Positions 25,027-33,550 of a stretch of 64,000 bases of DNA are shown piece by piece. The stretch is from Henriciella sp. (GTDB lineage: Bacteria > Pseudomonadota > Alphaproteobacteria > Caulobacterales > Hyphomonadaceae), in the NCBI RefSeq assembly GCF_029936995.1, contig NZ_JAPYRE010000003.1, forward strand, positions 1 through 64,000. Reading direction: 5' to 3'. Each line of letters opens with the position of its first letter. Positions within the stretch are counted from its first letter, which is position 1. Both the position numbers and the translations under genes were made by a program. A model generated the notes under the pieces. It saw only the letters and a list, made by a program, of their open reading frames with translations, ran no database searches and was not told the origin of the DNA.

Positions 25027-27636
25027 ATGAGCTATCTCCCGGGTACGGCGCAGAGTCTGGCGCTGGCAGGCCTTGTCCTCACCCTGACCCCGCTGGGGGC
25101 AGGGCCTGCATCCGCGACACCGGCCGAAGACGCCGCACACCCTGTGACGGTCGATGATGTGCTCTCGATCGGGGGGATCGGGGAGGCGCGGTTCTCGCAA
25201 GACGGGGCGTGGCTCGCCTGGAACCTTGTCCCGCCATATGACGCGCTGGAAGACTATTCCTGGTGGCTGCGCGCCTATGGGCTGAGCGGCCACCAGCTCT
25301 GGGTCCGCAACATGGATACCGGTGTACAGGCGCTGCAGCCCGGTCTCGACCCGGCGGCCACGAACTATCTCTTCGGCCTGTCACCCGACAGCGATCATGT
25401 CGTCGTCCTGGAACACTGGCGGGGCCGCCTGAGGCTGGTGGCCTGCCGCCTGTCGGAGGATGCCTGCGTACGGTTCGATCCCCTGCCTGACATCCGTGAC
25501 AGATATGTGGCCGGTGGGCGCTATAATGAACGCCTCGTCTGGGTCTCACCGGAAAGCTTTGTCATGCCGGTGCGTGATCCGATGCGGCCCGGTTCGGAAC
25601 TGCGCAACCGCGCCACGGCAGGCCGGTTTCTCTGGCAGAACTGGAACCGGGCCTGGTCCGGCACGGGGCCGACTGCCTCGCAGGTGGTCAGCACAGGGGG
25701 GCAGCGGGCACATGACTGGGCCGATGGCGCGCTGGTCGAGTTCAACATCGTGACAGGAAAGACGCGCCACCTGGCAGAGGGACGCTATGCCGGTGTGCGC
25801 GCATCGCCGGACGGACGCTACCTGCTGGCCGCGCGGACCGGAAAGCGTATCCGCCCGCCGGCCGATGTGAGGCCCGTGGCCCGCGAGACCCATCCTGTGT
25901 TTGACAGGCGCTATGCGCTCAGCCTGATCGACCGCCAGACCGGTGAGGTCCGGCAGGTCGCTACGCCTTTCAATGTCGACCCGCATTCTCTGGTCTGGGA
26001 TGAGGCGGGGGCGCGCTTTGCCGTCTATGGCTGGGGTCCGGAGACGGCGCCCGAAAATGGCCGGTTTTATGTCTTCCAGCGCGCGAGCCTGCAGGGAGAT
26101 GTTCTGCCGCATGCAGGCCTGTCGCCAGCCGGCAACCGGGCCGACGCCTCCTATCTCTGGTGGGGCGGGCCTGCCCGCACGGTGCTTCTTGACGCGGGAC
26201 TTGCCATACTGGCGCAGGCACGCGGTGAAGAGAGGCCGGACTGGTTTCTGCTCGCGCCCGGCAAACAGCCCTTGCGGCTGACCGGGGCATTCGACCAGGT
26301 GCCGCGCGACCCGCTGCATAGCGACGGCGTGTCAATGACGCTTCTGGCGGACGGGGCCGTCTGGCGCATTGTCCCCGGTCAGCCGCCTGTCCGGCGGTCG
26401 CCTCCAGCCCTCGGGGCCTTGCTTCCATCTGGCGGCCGGGTCAGTCCGGCGCATGGCTGGTCAAACCAGTTCCGCCTCGGATCTTCCATGGTGCGCTATC
26501 CCCTGTCGCCCGATCTCGTCCTGCTTGCCGGGGCTGAAGAGAACGGGGAGACCGCTATTGTGTTTCTGGATGCCCGGCCGGGATCAGCGCCACCCGAAAC
26601 CCTGGATACCGGACAGGAGGGTGCGCATGTGATCGACGCATCGCGGGCGGCTGGCAGCCTTGTCGCGACGGTGACGGCCGGGGGCGCAACACGTCTGCTC
26701 CTTGTCAGGCAGGGGCAAGCCGACATCGAGCTTGCCCGCATCAATGCGCATCTCGATCGCGTGCGTCATCCGGAGCACCGGCAGGTGACCTATATGCTGA
26801 ACGACCCCGAAAACCGGCTGGCGCCGCGACAGACGGAAGGCTGCGTAATGCTGCCGCCGGATTATGATGCGGGAAAGTCATATCCGCTGCTGGTCGATGT
26901 CTATCCGACCGGTACGGGGGGCACATGCCGCACCTTGAAGGATCTACCACAGCCTGCCGCCGTGACCGCGGATCTCTGGGCCGCCCGCGGGTTCATCTAT
27001 ATCCGCCCGGCCTTTCCACTTGACCTGATCAGGACCGCGGACGGCCCGGTTGCAGCTATGGGGAATGTTTTCGACCAGACCGTCGATGCCCTGGTCGCAC
27101 AGGGCTATGGCGATCCTGACAGGGTGGTCCTCTACGGGTTCAGCCAGGGCGGGCTGCTTTCGCTGGTCACCGCGACACAGACACGGAAACCGGCCGCCGT
27201 GATCTCGATGAATGGCTGGGCCGACTTCTTCAGCCACTATTTCGGCGCGCGCGGCCTGATGCGGTATTTTCATCTCGACCAGAATGGCGGCGATAACAGA
27301 TGGCGCTATGAATGCGAGATGGAAGGCCCAAGTCATTACTGCCCATTCGGATTGCGCGACAGTGCGCTCGATGATCCGGCGGCCTATGCGCGTACCAGCC
27401 CCGTTGCAAACGCCCGCAATATCACCGCGCCGGTCCTGCTCGTGCATTCCGACTTCGATTACTTTGACATGGCCCAGTATGATGAAATGTTCGGCGCGCT
27501 CTACAGGGCCGGGAAAGAGGCGGTCTATGTCCGCTACTGGGGAGAAGGGCACGGTCCGTCCTCGCCAGCCAATATCCGTGACCTCTGGCAGCGGTTCGAT
27601 GCGTTCCTCACAGGGGCGGGCCTCATGGAGAACTGA
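25027..27636 (+). CDS. Lasso-peptide isopeptidase (prolyl-oligopeptidase fold, AtxE2-like)
   Basis: The 869-aa protein has a signal peptide (to ~31), a long beta-propeller-like region (~45-600) and an alpha/beta-hydrolase domain (~610-869). The Ser706 nucleophile is in YGFSQGG, the probable Asp811 in HSDFDYFD, and His842 in GEGHG. Position behind a TonB receptor and next to lasso B and C genes identifies it as the enzyme that cuts the macrolactam isopeptide bond of the cognate threaded peptide. It is longer than AtxE2 (around 700 residues in my recollection). Its 3' end overlaps the convergent cyclase gene by 14 bp. A non-lasso peptidase role is the alternative, but the context argues against it. 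Confidence 0.85.
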   Translation: MSYLPGTAQSLALAGLVLTLTPLGAGPASATPAEDAAHPVTVDDVLSIGGIGEARFSQDGAWLAWNLVPPYDALEDYSWWLRAYGLSGHQLWVRNMDTGVQALQPGLDPAATNYLFGLSPDSDHVVVLEHWRGRLRLVACRLSEDACVRFDPLPDIRDRYVAGGRYNERLVWVSPESFVMPVRDPMRPGSELRNRATAGRFLWQNWNRAWSGTGPTASQVVSTGGQRAHDWADGALVEFNIVTGKTRHLAEGRYAGVRASPDGRYLLAARTGKRIRPPADVRPVARETHPVFDRRYALSLIDRQTGEVRQVATPFNVDPHSLVWDEAGARFAVYGWGPETAPENGRFYVFQRASLQGDVLPHAGLSPAGNRADASYLWWGGPARTVLLDAGLAILAQARGEERPDWFLLAPGKQPLRLTGAFDQVPRDPLHSDGVSMTLLADGAVWRIVPGQPPVRRSPPALGALLPSGGRVSPAHGWSNQFRLGSSMVRYPLSPDLVLLAGAEENGETAIVFLDARPGSAPPETLDTGQEGAHVIDASRAAGSLVATVTAGGATRLLLVRQGQADIELARINAHLDRVRHPEHRQVTYMLNDPENRLAPRQTEGCVMLPPDYDAGKSYPLLVDVYPTGTGGTCRTLKDLPQPAAVTADLWAARGFIYIRPAFPLDLIRTADGPVAAMGNVFDQTVDALVAQGYGDPDRVVLYGFSQGGLLSLVTATQTRKPAAVISMNGWADFFSHYFGARGLMRYFHLDQNGGDNRWRYECEMEGPSHYCPFGLRDSALDDPAAYARTSPVANARNITAPVLLVHSDFDYFDMAQYDEMFGALYRAGKEAVYVRYWGEGHGPSSPANIRDLWQRFDAFLTGAGLMEN

Positions 27637-29473
27637 CGGGCCTGGGAGGTGTCGTGTTTGCGAGTTCGGCCTTCCACCGCTGCAGCCAGGCTTCGATGAC
27701 ATAATAGATGAGCATCATCCGGCCCGATCTCATGCGGACATACTCATCGCGGCTCAGAAAGGCACGGACGCTGGCTGCATCCACCAGCCCGGCTGAAACC
27801 AGTTCGCCCGTGATCAGTGTTTCACCGATCTGCTCACGGTTGGCGGCGAGCTGGTCGATGAAAAAGCGCGAGGCATTGCCCTTGGATTTACGAAGGCGCA
27901 CCTTGTCGGGCACGAGACCCTGCATGGCGTCGCGGGCAAGGCCTCGGCTGCGGCCCCCAACTGAAAGCTGGTAGGCTGGAACGCCAAGGCAATACTCCAT
28001 GAGGGGCTGGGATATCAGCGGGTGGACCGTCTCCAGCCCACCCGGCATGTCGAGTGTGTCGCGGATCTGGCACATGTGCACAAGGCTTGCGACCTGGTTG
28101 AATTTTGCAGGCAGCACACCATCGGGTTCAACCGCCCATGACGGGACCATACCGGCAGGGTCGAGCGTGGAAAAGGCGGTTTCCGTCACACGTGTCTGCC
28201 GGTGACGAATGCCTGTCATCAATGCGTTTTCCCGCTGGCCCGACAGGACAGGAAGTGTCTCCCCGAGGACCGCCCAGATGGATTTTCCCGCCAGCCGGGC
28301 CGTGTCCAGAAGCACTTCGCCTGTATCTGCCGCGAGGCCGTGGTGCAGGAGATGGTCGGCGAAACCCAGGGGGCTCCGGGTCTCCAGAAACAGGTGGTCG
28401 CCGCCCTGTCCAGTAAAGATCGTGCTGTTTCGTGCGTCCGGGAGCTGGCCGAGCCGGGAGGCGTGGTCCTGCCCGAGGAATTGCCGGTAAGGCCGTGCCG
28501 AGAGGGGATGCTCACCGGGGGCGGGAAGGGGCCTGTCGGGGGCGACATCAAGCTCCTGCAGTTCAATTCCGGTGTGGCTGGCAACGGCCCTGGCATAGAC
28601 CTGTTCGGTGGGATCTTCAGACTGCATGATGAAGTGGATGGCCTTGAGCCGGCCGGCGGGCGGGTTTTCAGCCAGGAAGCCGGCGACAATGGCAGAGTCG
28701 AGACCTCCGGAGAGGTTGAGCAGGATGTCGGGATGGCACTGGCTGTGCGCCCGGACCACATGGCGAACGGTTTCCTGCAGCCCGGCGATCGCGTCCGCAC
28801 GGGATCTCTCCCTTGCCGGACGGGCATGCGTGCGCGGGTCCCAGAGCAGGGCAGTCTGCAGGCCGCCGGATGTTGCGTCGAGACAGGAACCGGCTGGAAG
28901 TTCACGGACCTCATTCAGTCCGGTCTCGCCATTCTGGATCTTGTCGTAGAAAAGCAGCTTGCGGATGAAGCCGTGATTTATCGATAGCTTGTCCCGCTCG
29001 ACAAAATGGCACTTTTCGAGATGGGAGAAGACAAGTGTGACCCCCTGATGGCGCATGTAGAAACACGGGATGGATGAGGCCGGATCCGTGATGACTGAAA
29101 GCCTGTCGCCGCATCGCATGAATGCGACATAGCTGCCCCAGTATCCTTCAACCAGTCCAGCCGGACCGCCCGCCTGGAGTGTACGGTCCCTGACCTGCGC
29201 CGAAACGGGGGCGGGTATTGCAGGGCAGGACGGGCCGGCACGCTGGAAGAGCGTCCCAAATATCGCGCCGCTTACCTCGCCCGTCTCATCCCTGAGAGGA
29301 AGAATACTGGTTCTGTCCGGGGTTTCGGTCAGCTCATAGAGCTCGAATGAGCTGGTCCGGAGGCAGTTTTCCGGCGAGGTATCCGGCCCGGCAATCCGGC
29401 TGCGAAGCCTGGCAGCAGACGCTGCCGCCTCCTTGCAGCGGCCATCCCAGGCCATGGCGAAGAAAGCGCGCAT
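27623..29473 (-). CDS. Lasso cyclase C (asparagine-synthetase-like)
   Basis: This 616-aa protein has an N-terminal glutamine-amidotransferase-like fold (~60-200) that lacks the catalytic Cys2 of true AsnB. A PP-loop ATPase domain follows, with LLNLSGGLDSAIVAGFLAE (~250) and further conserved FTGQGGDHLF and LRKSKGN segments. Lasso C enzymes adenylate the ring Asp/Glu side chain and close the macrolactam with the core N-terminus. ATG 29473 lies 12 bp after the B gene on the same strand. The terminal 14 bp overlap the isopeptidase gene. Confidence 0.92.
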   Translation of the reverse strand: MRAFFAMAWDGRCKEAAASAARLRSRIAGPDTSPENCLRTSSFELYELTETPDRTSILPLRDETGEVSGAIFGTLFQRAGPSCPAIPAPVSAQVRDRTLQAGGPAGLVEGYWGSYVAFMRCGDRLSVITDPASSIPCFYMRHQGVTLVFSHLEKCHFVERDKLSINHGFIRKLLFYDKIQNGETGLNEVRELPAGSCLDATSGGLQTALLWDPRTHARPARERSRADAIAGLQETVRHVVRAHSQCHPDILLNLSGGLDSAIVAGFLAENPPAGRLKAIHFIMQSEDPTEQVYARAVASHTGIELQELDVAPDRPLPAPGEHPLSARPYRQFLGQDHASRLGQLPDARNSTIFTGQGGDHLFLETRSPLGFADHLLHHGLAADTGEVLLDTARLAGKSIWAVLGETLPVLSGQRENALMTGIRHRQTRVTETAFSTLDPAGMVPSWAVEPDGVLPAKFNQVASLVHMCQIRDTLDMPGGLETVHPLISQPLMEYCLGVPAYQLSVGGRSRGLARDAMQGLVPDKVRLRKSKGNASRFFIDQLAANREQIGETLITGELVSAGLVDAASVRAFLSRDEYVRMRSGRMMLIYYVIEAWLQRWKAELANTTPPRPVSSP

Positions 29474-29485
29474 AGCAATGGTCTC

Positions 29486-30187
29486 CTAGACCCTCATGAC
29501 CGGCTGGTATTCGGCGACCGTATCGAGCGCCTCGTTCAGCAACATGTCCTTCCACACCACCCAGCAATGTGCGCCGAAGGGGGCGAGACGCATGCCGAAG
29601 ATCCAGTCTGCCTGGATGCCGAACCGCGCAAGGTAGCCGACGAGCAGGAAGCTCCTGAAAAAGCAGGCGTCATGAATGGAAAAGAAGTAGGGCGTAAGCG
29701 CATGAAACTGTCTGGTGAGATGGACAATGTCAGCAGTGTCCGCCGTTTGTACGGTACCGATGCGCTCGCGCCACCGGCGCACCTGGTTCAGGCGCCGGCG
29801 AAGATCGCCGCGACGGCTATTTCCCGGCCGCCAGCATCGAAGCAATGTCAGGACAAGGCCGGGGGCATATTTCCAGCGCGGTCCTGCCTGCGGATCATCA
29901 TCCATGTCGAAAACGCAATAGCGCGGCGATGGCGGGTGCGCCGCCGCCTTGGACCGGCTGTCCGACAGGTCCTGCGTGATCAGTCCCCGATCGAGCAGGC
30001 GCCCGGCAAACTGAAGCTGTTTGCCGGTGAGGGGTGACGGCCGGTCTGTCCGGAGGATTTGGTCCAGCCAGCAGGACTGTTCGGCGGTCAACCAGAAATA
30101 GCGATCTGTGCGGGCATCGAGACCGAGGCAAATCCCGCCCGCCATGCAGGTGAAGACATCTTTCTTCAGATAGTAGGATGCAGGCAT
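29486..30187 (-). CDS. Lasso leader peptidase B with fused recognition domain
   Basis: The 233-aa protein joins a PqqD-like leader-binding domain (B1, residues ~1-78: YYLKKDVFTCMAGGICLGLDARTDRYFWLTAEQSCWL) to a transglutaminase-like cysteine protease (B2, ~85-233). Cys175 (HDACFFRSFLLVGYLARFG) and His207 (FGAHCWVVW) are spaced 32 residues apart, as in McjB. The third catalytic position, 12 residues after the His, is Glu219 rather than the usual Asp. It cuts the leader from the precursor. ATG 30187 has AGGAGA at the proper distance. The gene lies 89 bp after the precursor, across a strong stem-loop. Confidence 0.9.
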   Translation of the reverse strand: MPASYYLKKDVFTCMAGGICLGLDARTDRYFWLTAEQSCWLDQILRTDRPSPLTGKQLQFAGRLLDRGLITQDLSDSRSKAAAHPPSPRYCVFDMDDDPQAGPRWKYAPGLVLTLLRCWRPGNSRRGDLRRRLNQVRRWRERIGTVQTADTADIVHLTRQFHALTPYFFSIHDACFFRSFLLVGYLARFGIQADWIFGMRLAPFGAHCWVVWKDMLLNEALDTVAEYQPVMRV

Positions 30188-30238
30188 GGCCGGGTCTCCT
30201 CAGAAAACCTTTCGGCGGCATGAGAACGGTCAGGTAAA

Positions 30239-30268
30239 GTGAAGGAGGAACGCAGGTTCCTCCTTCAC
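30239..30268 (-). promoter_or_regulatory. Perfect 13-bp stem-loop between lasso A and B
   Basis: Arms 30239-30251 and 30256-30268 pair perfectly around a four-base loop. The hairpin starts 9 bases after the precursor stop and ends 52 bases before the B start. There is no U-tract after it on the transcribed strand, so it is more likely an attenuator or 3' stabiliser of the precursor message than a full terminator. That would let precursor be made in excess of the enzymes. Confidence 0.75.
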
Positions 30269-30276
30269 CGGTCAGC

Positions 30277-30417
30277 TTATTGGACGCGGGAATTGGCCGA
30301 CCCGCTTCCAAATTCGTCCTGAATGCCGGGGAGGCCTCTGGTCTCCTCCGAAACAGTCCCGAGCTCGATGGGCTCGAACTCGTCTTCGGTGACGTATTCG
30401 TCTGTCCTGGTCTTCAT
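30277..30417 (-). CDS. Lasso-peptide precursor A
   Basis: This 46-aa peptide starts at ATG 30417, with AAGGAG at 30426-30431. The leader is residues 1-27, ending SEETR with the conserved Thr at position -2. The predicted core is residues 28-46: GLPGIQDEFGSGSANSRVQ. Gly1 can be the ring N-terminus and Asp7 or Glu8 the acceptor, giving a 7- or 8-residue ring. The leader has the acidic, Pro-containing recognition segment (DEFEPIELG) expected for B1 binding. A longer in-frame start at 30504 has no ribosome site and adds a basic stretch unlike lasso leaders. Product and ring size are predictions; the match of leader, core and neighbours is strong. Confidence 0.88.
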   Translation of the reverse strand: MKTRTDEYVTEDEFEPIELGTVSEETRGLPGIQDEFGSGSANSRVQ

Positions 30418-30463
30418 GGTCTTTCTCCTTCTGAGTGTACGCTGCCGTTCTGGCAGCGTGGGT

Positions 30464-30492
30464 ATCTTGATCTGAGATGGAGGTTGAGTCAA
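30464..30492 (-). promoter_or_regulatory. Possible sigma-70-like promoter of the lasso ABC operon
   Basis: On the minus strand a -35-like TTGACT (30487-30492) is 17 bp from a weak -10-like CAAGAT (30464-30469), some 47 bases before the precursor ATG. A perfect 8-bp hairpin follows immediately (30439-30446 with 30452-30459), near the expected transcript start, and could be an operator or leader structure. An ECF promoter used by the linked FecI is an alternative I could not identify. Confidence 0.35.
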
Positions 30493-30599
30493 CCATAAAT
30501 TCATAGTTAAATCAATGTATTAGAGCGAAAGCGTAATATCTTTTGTCCGGGCTGTCGTGGGCAGCCGGCGGGCAGGTGACTGTAGAGTGGCGGGCCGTC

Positions 30600-31943
30600 C
30601 TATGTGTTCATTTCATGGGTCCGCTCTCCTTGCAGGATTATGGGAATGGGGGACTGATGGATGAGGGCTCTTGCTTTTGCAGTGTCGCCGGCCCTGATCG
30701 CGGCACGTGCCCGCCCGGCGCTATAGAAAGCTCTCGCAAACGGATCGGTTTCGAAAAGGGCGGGTGAGCTGATGGCAGAGGCAAAGCCAGTATCCTGTCG
30801 CGTCCAGCCAGGGCCATAGCTTTCCGCGAGATAGCGGCGCGGGTCGGCGGGGATGGTGCAGGTCAGCTGGCCGAAACACGCTTCGCGCAGGCTGAATTTT
30901 GCGAACCGCCACTGGATGTCGCCCGGCAGGTCGCTGAACCCGCAGAGCGTATGGTCTCCCCGGCGTGTATAGACAAAGAGATCGACAGCGATACCGCGGC
31001 AGGTCAGGGCGAAGTAGCGGTCCCCCGGGCGGGCACGCCGCTCCAGCATCAGGCCGGGATGGCGGCGGATGAAGCGTGCGAGGTCGGGGCGTTGTGCGCC
31101 GGCCTGGAGGATGCCGATATCGACATCCCGGTCATGGGCCAGGAGATGGCCGTCGCGCACCAGGCCGAGCAGGGTGCCGGAGGCGGGAAAGGCCGCAAGG
31201 CCCGCCCTGGACAAGACGGTGCAGACCTCGTCAAGGACGTCGAGGGCGGCTGGCGTATCGAGGTCCGGCCCGCTGGCCGGACAGGGCCGGGTTGCGGCAA
31301 GGGCGCTCGTCATCTGTCGAAAGGCGCCCTGATAGTTGCCGGTATTGTAGAGCGCTCGCGCGTGGCGCTCACTGGCGGTCGCGCGGTCGGGAAAAGCCTC
31401 AGCCCGCGCCGCGATCAGCCTTGCCACCTCTTCGAAATCAAGCATGTCAGCCAAGGCATCGGCATAGTATACCAGTTTAGCGGGTCCGGCTGTTGGCTGG
31501 CTGGCGAGCTTGCCAAGATGTTGCCTGGCCATTTTCAGGGCAGATATCCGCTCATGCTCGGACGGGGTTATGTCTGCAATGGACTGCCAGGCCCGCCATA
31601 TCCCGGCATCGATCCTTACGCATGTCCGGAAGGCTGACAGTGCCGCGCGGCCGTCGCCGGACGCATGAAGGGCCAGACCCAGCCCGTGCCAGCTTTCGGC
31701 CATACGGGGCGCGAGGCGCGTTGCCTCCCGGAAGATACGGCTGGCTTCGTGGGCCTTGCCGTCGCGCAGGAGTATACTGGCAAGCTGGTAGTGGGTTCGT
31801 GGCTCATACGGGCGAAGGCGGATCGCACGCCGGAACATCCGGGCAGCACCTGTGAGGTCTCCCGAACGGAACAGGCCGGTCCCGGAAACCACTAACGCCT
31901 TCCAGCCCCTGCCTGCCTGGTCGTCTACCGGCTTGCTGGCCAT
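30600..31943 (-). CDS. TPR protein with LicD/fukutin-type nucleotidyltransferase domain
   Basis: The 447-aa protein begins with TPR units (~10-190; GDLTGAARMFRRAIRLRPYEPRTHYQLASILLRDGKAHEASRIFREATRLAP). It then has a LicD-like nucleotidyltransferase core: ASGTLLGLVRDGHLLAHDRDVDIGI (~258-280), where the D-x-D-x-D is the metal-binding motif, followed by GIAVDLFVYTRRGD. LicD-family enzymes move phosphocholine or phospho-sugar groups. The gene is on the same strand as, and just upstream of, the lasso precursor (182 bp gap), so it may modify the peptide or be cotranscribed with the cluster; neither is shown. The ribosome site before ATG 31943 is weak. Confidence 0.75.
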   Translation of the reverse strand: MASKPVDDQAGRGWKALVVSGTGLFRSGDLTGAARMFRRAIRLRPYEPRTHYQLASILLRDGKAHEASRIFREATRLAPRMAESWHGLGLALHASGDGRAALSAFRTCVRIDAGIWRAWQSIADITPSEHERISALKMARQHLGKLASQPTAGPAKLVYYADALADMLDFEEVARLIAARAEAFPDRATASERHARALYNTGNYQGAFRQMTSALAATRPCPASGPDLDTPAALDVLDEVCTVLSRAGLAAFPASGTLLGLVRDGHLLAHDRDVDIGILQAGAQRPDLARFIRRHPGLMLERRARPGDRYFALTCRGIAVDLFVYTRRGDHTLCGFSDLPGDIQWRFAKFSLREACFGQLTCTIPADPRRYLAESYGPGWTRQDTGFASAISSPALFETDPFARAFYSAGRARAAIRAGDTAKARALIHQSPIPIILQGERTHEMNT

Positions 31944-32150
31944 TGCCGTTGTCCTGTCAGTCCGCGGCCAGAGCGTACCCCGACACGGTGAGTATTATGG
32001 GAGACGATATGAAATTACAGGTAGAATCCATAGTCAACCGGGGTTGAGAGGCGATGAAGCCGGGGGCTTGAAAGTGCGGGCGTTTTTTCCGCGGTACCGC
32101 CCCGGTTTGATATTGTATATACGAGATGGAATCCGGTGGTCCGGGTGGTG

Positions 32151-32178
32151 GGGCTATGGGCCATGTGGCCCATAGCCC
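32151..32178. terminator. 28-bp palindrome behind the DUF3892 gene
   Basis: Arms GGGCTATGGGCCA (32151-32163) and TGGCCCATAGCCC (32166-32178) are perfectly complementary. It lies 17 bases after the DUF3892 stop on the minus strand and before no other gene on that strand for 200 bases. There is no T-tract, so it is terminator-like only. Confidence 0.45.
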
Positions 32179-32195
32179 GCTATTATCAGGTCATC

Positions 32196-32468
32196 TTAGT
32201 CGGTCTTGGGTGGTTCGGACAGGCTGAGAAGGGTGTCCGGTTCACCAGGGTCATGTTCGCCGCGGAGATAGGCCGGGCCCGGCCTGGTATCCAGGACGAT
32301 CCAGACCGGGGCCCCTTCATGGACCAGCCAGTAACGGCAGACACCATGATGGATGTTCATGATGGCCTCCAGGATGGAGTGGCTGAAATCCTCCCCTCCG
32401 AGCCTGGAGATGCGGCGCGCCGGATCGTCCTCATTGCGTTCGACCCAAGTCACCTGTCTTGCTTTCAT
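32196..32468 (-). CDS. DUF3892-family small protein
   Basis: I choose ATG 32468 (90 aa) because AAAGGA lies 8-9 bases upstream; the frame could extend to 32546. The sequence RQVTWVERNEDDPARRISRLGGEDFSHSILEAIMNIHHGVCRYWLV ... PAYLRGEHDPGEPDTLLSL follows the DUF3892 pattern of an N-terminal strand, a GG turn, an EAI helix and a YL.T..D....NLL end. Function unknown; such proteins are common on accessory DNA. Confidence 0.65.
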   Translation of the reverse strand: MKARQVTWVERNEDDPARRISRLGGEDFSHSILEAIMNIHHGVCRYWLVHEGAPVWIVLDTRPGPAYLRGEHDPGEPDTLLSLSEPPKTD

Positions 32469-32790
32469 GATGTGCGTCCTTTCTGCACTCTTGTGCCGGC
32501 GGGGTGCCTGCAGGCCGGCATGCACAGTCAGGGATTCTCCCATCACCTGGCCGTAGGCAGCCCCATTGGCGGTCTGATGGAATGAGCGGCAGGCGTTCTG
32601 GCACGCCCCTCCCGCACAGGTGGAGGCGCGTCGTGGGGAGCTGTCTATATTCGAAGTGGAATTATTTTGCGACCAATGTCTTAGTGCACCAGGTAAGCGC
32701 CGTGTGTATGATAACCTGTAAGAGAATATGTCGCGGAGTTGCCCGCTTCCGACTTTGCCTTGTTATGTTACTAGAGGTTCCACATAAAGG
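32469..32790. other. Divergent intergenic region
   Basis: These 322 bases separate divergent small genes. The left half is GC-rich and carries short inverted repeats (for example GCCGGC around 32510); the right half (32650-32790) is clearly AT-richer and probably holds the promoter of the rightward gene. No gene was found. Confidence 0.4.
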
Positions 32791-33075
32791 GTGTCTGAGG
32801 AAATGACGAGCGAACGCCCATCCTATCTGACCCGTGAAGGCCATGTCTCGCTGGCCCGTTTTCCGTCCGATCTCCACACGGTCGAGGCCCTGGAACGCTA
32901 TATCTGCCATATTGCCCATGATCTCGATTGCCTGGAGCATGAGCGCCTGGCGCGGCGGGCGGTGCGCCGGGTCTCTGTCCAGGAGGTGGTTATTGAGAGG
33001 TCGAAGGAATCGCGCCTCGGCGTCTTTCGCGCGCAGGCCATTGCGAAACTCAAGCAAATGCACGACAGCAACTGA
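32791..33075 (+). CDS. Small helical protein, unknown function
   Basis: This protein is 94 aa from GTG 32791, or 90 aa from ATG 32803; neither start has a well-spaced ribosome site. It is mostly helical and rich in charged residues (LHTVEALERYICHIAHDLDCLEHERLARRAVRRVSVQEVVIERSKESRLGVFRAQAIAKLKQM). No motif recognised. Codon use looks coding in a GC-rich host, and it lies 40 bp before the thermonuclease-like gene, possibly the same transcript. Confidence 0.6.
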   Translation: MSEEMTSERPSYLTREGHVSLARFPSDLHTVEALERYICHIAHDLDCLEHERLARRAVRRVSVQEVVIERSKESRLGVFRAQAIAKLKQMHDSN

Positions 33076-33115
33076 CATGATCTGTGCCCCGCGAATCCGG
33101 CTAGGTAACCAAGCC

Positions 33116-33541
33116 ATGAAATGGCTTTTTCTCGCAGCCGGTCTCGGCGCCTGCTCGTTCGCGTCCTCCGAGGAGCAGGCGCGGCTGTCTCCGATCTACT
33201 GGTCGGACGGTGACAGTGGCCGACTATACGGCATGGACTTTCGCCTCGCAGATGTCGATGCACCTGAAACGGGTGGGGTCGGCGCGGCAATTGGTGGCGC
33301 GGACTGCGAGCAGGAGCGTGAGCTCGGTTTCAGGGCGAAAGCCTTCATGGTCGAGCTTACACGGGAGGCCGATCTCGAAATCACCCATCAGGAAACACCC
33401 GACCGGTATGGCCGCACCGTGATCGGGCTCAGCGCCAATGGCGAGGATGTGGCCAGGGCCGGGTTGCGGGAAGGGCTGCTGAAGCCGTGGCCGCATGAGG
33501 GGAGCCGGGCGATGACGCGCAAACCGGGCTGGTGCGAATAG
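33116..33541 (+). CDS. Thermonuclease (SNase)-family lipoprotein
   Basis: I use ATG 33116 (141 aa); the frame is open further left, but this start begins a signal sequence with lipobox LGAC (Cys14). The core has IYWSDGDSGRLYGMDFRLADVDAPETGG and ETPDRYGRTVIGL: the Arg and Glu of RLADVDAPE and the Arg of RYGR correspond to the three catalytic residues of staphylococcal nuclease. It should be an envelope-anchored, calcium-dependent nuclease. An upstream start would remove the signal, so localisation depends on this choice. Confidence 0.8.
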   Translation: MKWLFLAAGLGACSFASSEEQARLSPIYWSDGDSGRLYGMDFRLADVDAPETGGVGAAIGGADCEQERELGFRAKAFMVELTREADLEITHQETPDRYGRTVIGLSANGEDVARAGLREGLLKPWPHEGSRAMTRKPGWCE

Positions 33542-33550
33542 GCAGGAGCG

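Noticed and set aside
30418-30504. Longer lasso precursor starting at 30504
   Set aside because: The added 29 residues are basic and unlike lasso leaders, cover the likely promoter and hairpin, and ATG 30417 has AAGGAG correctly spaced.
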